From assembly GCA_019635575.1 (NCBI GenBank), contig JAHBZF010000029.1:1-32274 (forward strand): 32,274 nt of DNA, written 5' to 3'. A program made the position numbers and the translations under genes. This document shows positions 31,216 through 32,274 of the stretch, piece after piece. The notes below the pieces were generated by a model. The model was not told the DNA's origin. It did no database searches and saw only the letters and a program-made list of their open reading frames with translations. This DNA comes from Pseudolabrys sp. GTDB lineage: Bacteria > Pseudomonadota > Alphaproteobacteria > Rhizobiales > Xanthobacteraceae. Position 1 is the stretch's first letter. The number at the start of each line of letters is the position of its first letter.

Positions 31216-32274
31216 GGGCGCTCCACGATCAGATTGCCGAGATCGTCCAGCCGTCCGGTGAAGCCGGGCTCGATCACGGTGGTGGCGTCCGGCTGTTCGA
31301 GGATCGCCGGGCCTTCGATTACGCTCCCGGCCGGCAGATCGAGCCGGGACCAGATCTGCGTCTCGTGCACACCGCCGTCGAACCACACCGGGCGGGACGG
31401 TCGTCGCGCGCTCTCAAGGGAAGCGGTCGCTGGTGGAGCGAAGATCGAGAAATCGAACGATGGTCGGCGCCCGATGGCGGCGACCCGCATCGCCGCGATC
31501 CGCACCGGGAGACCTGTCAGCAGCCGGCTGAACGACGCGCGATAGGAGGTCTCGAACGCGGCCCGGATCGCCTCGCGCGTGACATCGCCTGAATCCGGCA
31601 GCGCGACCGGTGCGCGAACGGTGTGTGTCTGGCCGAGATAGTGGACGTCGAATTCATGCACCACGTCGATGCGTTCGACCGGAATGCCGGAGGTTTCGAC
31701 GACGTTAGCAGCTTCCGATGCGGCGTCGCGCATACGCGCGGTCAATGCTACCGCATCAAGTGTATCGAGCATCAGGTTGAGCGTTTGCACGCTGTCGTGG
31801 CGGACATCGGCCAACACGCAGCCGATCGCCGAGGTGTTGCCGGGGAAGCGCGGCACCAGCGCGCATTTCAGTCCGACCTGCCGGATCAGCGCGCAGACAT
31901 GCAGCGCGCCACCACCGCCGAACGGCATGGCGATGAACTTCGCCGGGTCGTGGCCGCGCTCGATCGAGACGAGCCGGATCGCGCCGGCCATGCGCGCCTC
32001 CGCCACCTGCAGGATCGCGGCGGCGGCCGCTTCGGCGTCGATCCTCAGCGGCGTGCCGACATGTTCCACGATCGCCGCGCGCGCGGCGGTCACGTCGAGA
32101 GATTTCAGCTCTCCGCCGATCGGCCGCGTCGCGTTGATGCGGCCAAGCACGACCTGTGCGTCGGTCAAGGTCGGGCGCGTGTTGCCCTGGCCATAGCAGA
32201 CCGGGCCGGGGACCGACCCGGCGCTTTCCGGCCCGACTTGCAACAGACCGCTGCGGTCGACCGAGGCGATTGAC
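31212..32274 (-). CDS. Hydantoinase A / 5-oxoprolinase family protein, C-terminal part (partial, runs off right edge)
   Basis: This family includes ATP-dependent N-methylhydantoinase, 5-oxoprolinase and acetone/acetophenone carboxylase subunits. The visible 353 residues or so begin inside SIASVDRSGLLQVGPESAG and continue through SVPGPVCYGQG, the HyuA active-site block. Further blocks are RLVSIERGHDPAKF, MPFGGGGALHVC and PRFPGNTSAIGCVLADVRHD. It ends LGNLIVERP. Full HyuA is about 650-700 residues, so the N-terminal half and a possible HyuB partner lie beyond the right edge. The stop overlaps the start of the isochorismatase-fold gene (ATGA). The true substrate is open: hydantoin, oxoproline and ketone carboxylation are all family activities. 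Confidence 0.93.
   Translation of the reverse strand, partial: SIASVDRSGLLQVGPESAGSVPGPVCYGQGNTRPTLTDAQVVLGRINATRPIGGELKSLDVTAARAAIVEHVGTPLRIDAEAAAAAILQVAEARMAGAIRLVSIERGHDPAKFIAMPFGGGGALHVCALIRQVGLKCALVPRFPGNTSAIGCVLADVRHDSVQTLNLMLDTLDAVALTARMRDAASEAANVVETSGIPVERIDVVHEFDVHYLGQTHTVRAPVALPDSGDVTREAIRAAFETSYRASFSRLLTGLPVRIAAMRVAAIGRRPSFDFSIFAPPATASLESARRPSRPVWFDGGVHETQIWSRLDLPAGSVIEGPAILEQPDATTVIEPGFTGRLDDLGNLIVERP

Noticed and set aside
1-32274. tRNA, rRNA, CRISPR array, insertion sequence, integrase or phage gene.
   Set aside because: No regular repeat-spacer unit, transposase-like motif or clover-leaf sequence was recognised; nearly all the DNA is explained by metabolic genes.

Overview
The window is GC-rich, densely coded catabolic DNA. 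Most neighbouring genes are 0-50 bp apart or overlap, many by 4 bp. It most resembles an alphaproteobacterium of the Bradyrhizobium/Rhodopseudomonas type. That is an inference from gene content (many ABC/TRAP uptake systems, Rieske and molybdenum hydroxylases, a protein very like the Bradyrhizobium D-tartrate dehydratase) and base composition, not from a marker gene. I saw no rRNA, tRNA, insertion sequence, CRISPR array or phage gene.

Region A (1-10974) is a divergent histidine-type catabolic island around an IclR regulator. Leftward: iclR, a medium-chain (zinc-less) oxidoreductase, a CaiB/BaiF CoA-transferase and the start of hutU (urocanate hydratase, cut by the window edge). Rightward: a three-gene ABC importer of the TrpXYZ type, hutH with the known histidine ammonia-lyase catalytic residues, a CxxC carboxymuconolactone-decarboxylase/AhpD-like protein, a HisC-like aminotransferase and a GlcD/DLD-like FAD oxidase. 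The 118-bp gap between the two arms carries inverted repeats suited to an IclR operator. An aminotransferase plus a 2-hydroxyacid oxidase beside hutH suggests that imidazole-lactate or imidazole-pyruvate may be fed into the urocanate route; this is a hypothesis.

Region B (10996-19554) is a branched-chain (LIV-type) ABC importer preceded by a fatty/aromatic acyl-CoA synthetase and a TetR regulator, with a MetE-like methyltransferase divergent from the regulator. A 13-bp element containing CTATAG occurs in front of both the tetR/metE-like pair and the synthetase, and probably marks the TetR regulon. The layout fits uptake of a carboxylic acid followed by CoA activation.

Region C (19536-26161, leftward) has a complete TRAP transporter (dctP-dctQ-dctM) followed by the three subunits of a xanthine-dehydrogenase-family molybdenum hydroxylase (FAD, 2Fe-2S, Mo subunits). 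One transcription unit importing a carboxylate and hydroxylating it is the simplest reading.

Region D (26588-30603, rightward) is separated from C by a 426-bp AT-richer regulatory gap with two good palindromes. It encodes a VOC protein, a D-tartrate-dehydratase-like enolase-superfamily enzyme, alpha and beta subunits of a Rieske ring-hydroxylating oxygenase, and a TetR regulator. No reductase or ferredoxin gene is in view.

Region E (30616-32274, leftward) holds an isochorismatase-fold hydrolase whose usual catalytic cysteine is glycine, coupled to the C-terminal part of a hydantoinase A/oxoprolinase protein that runs off the right edge.

Adjacent genes are often joined by ATGA/GTGA overlaps (nine cases), so the operons proposed here are well supported. 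The substrates are not.
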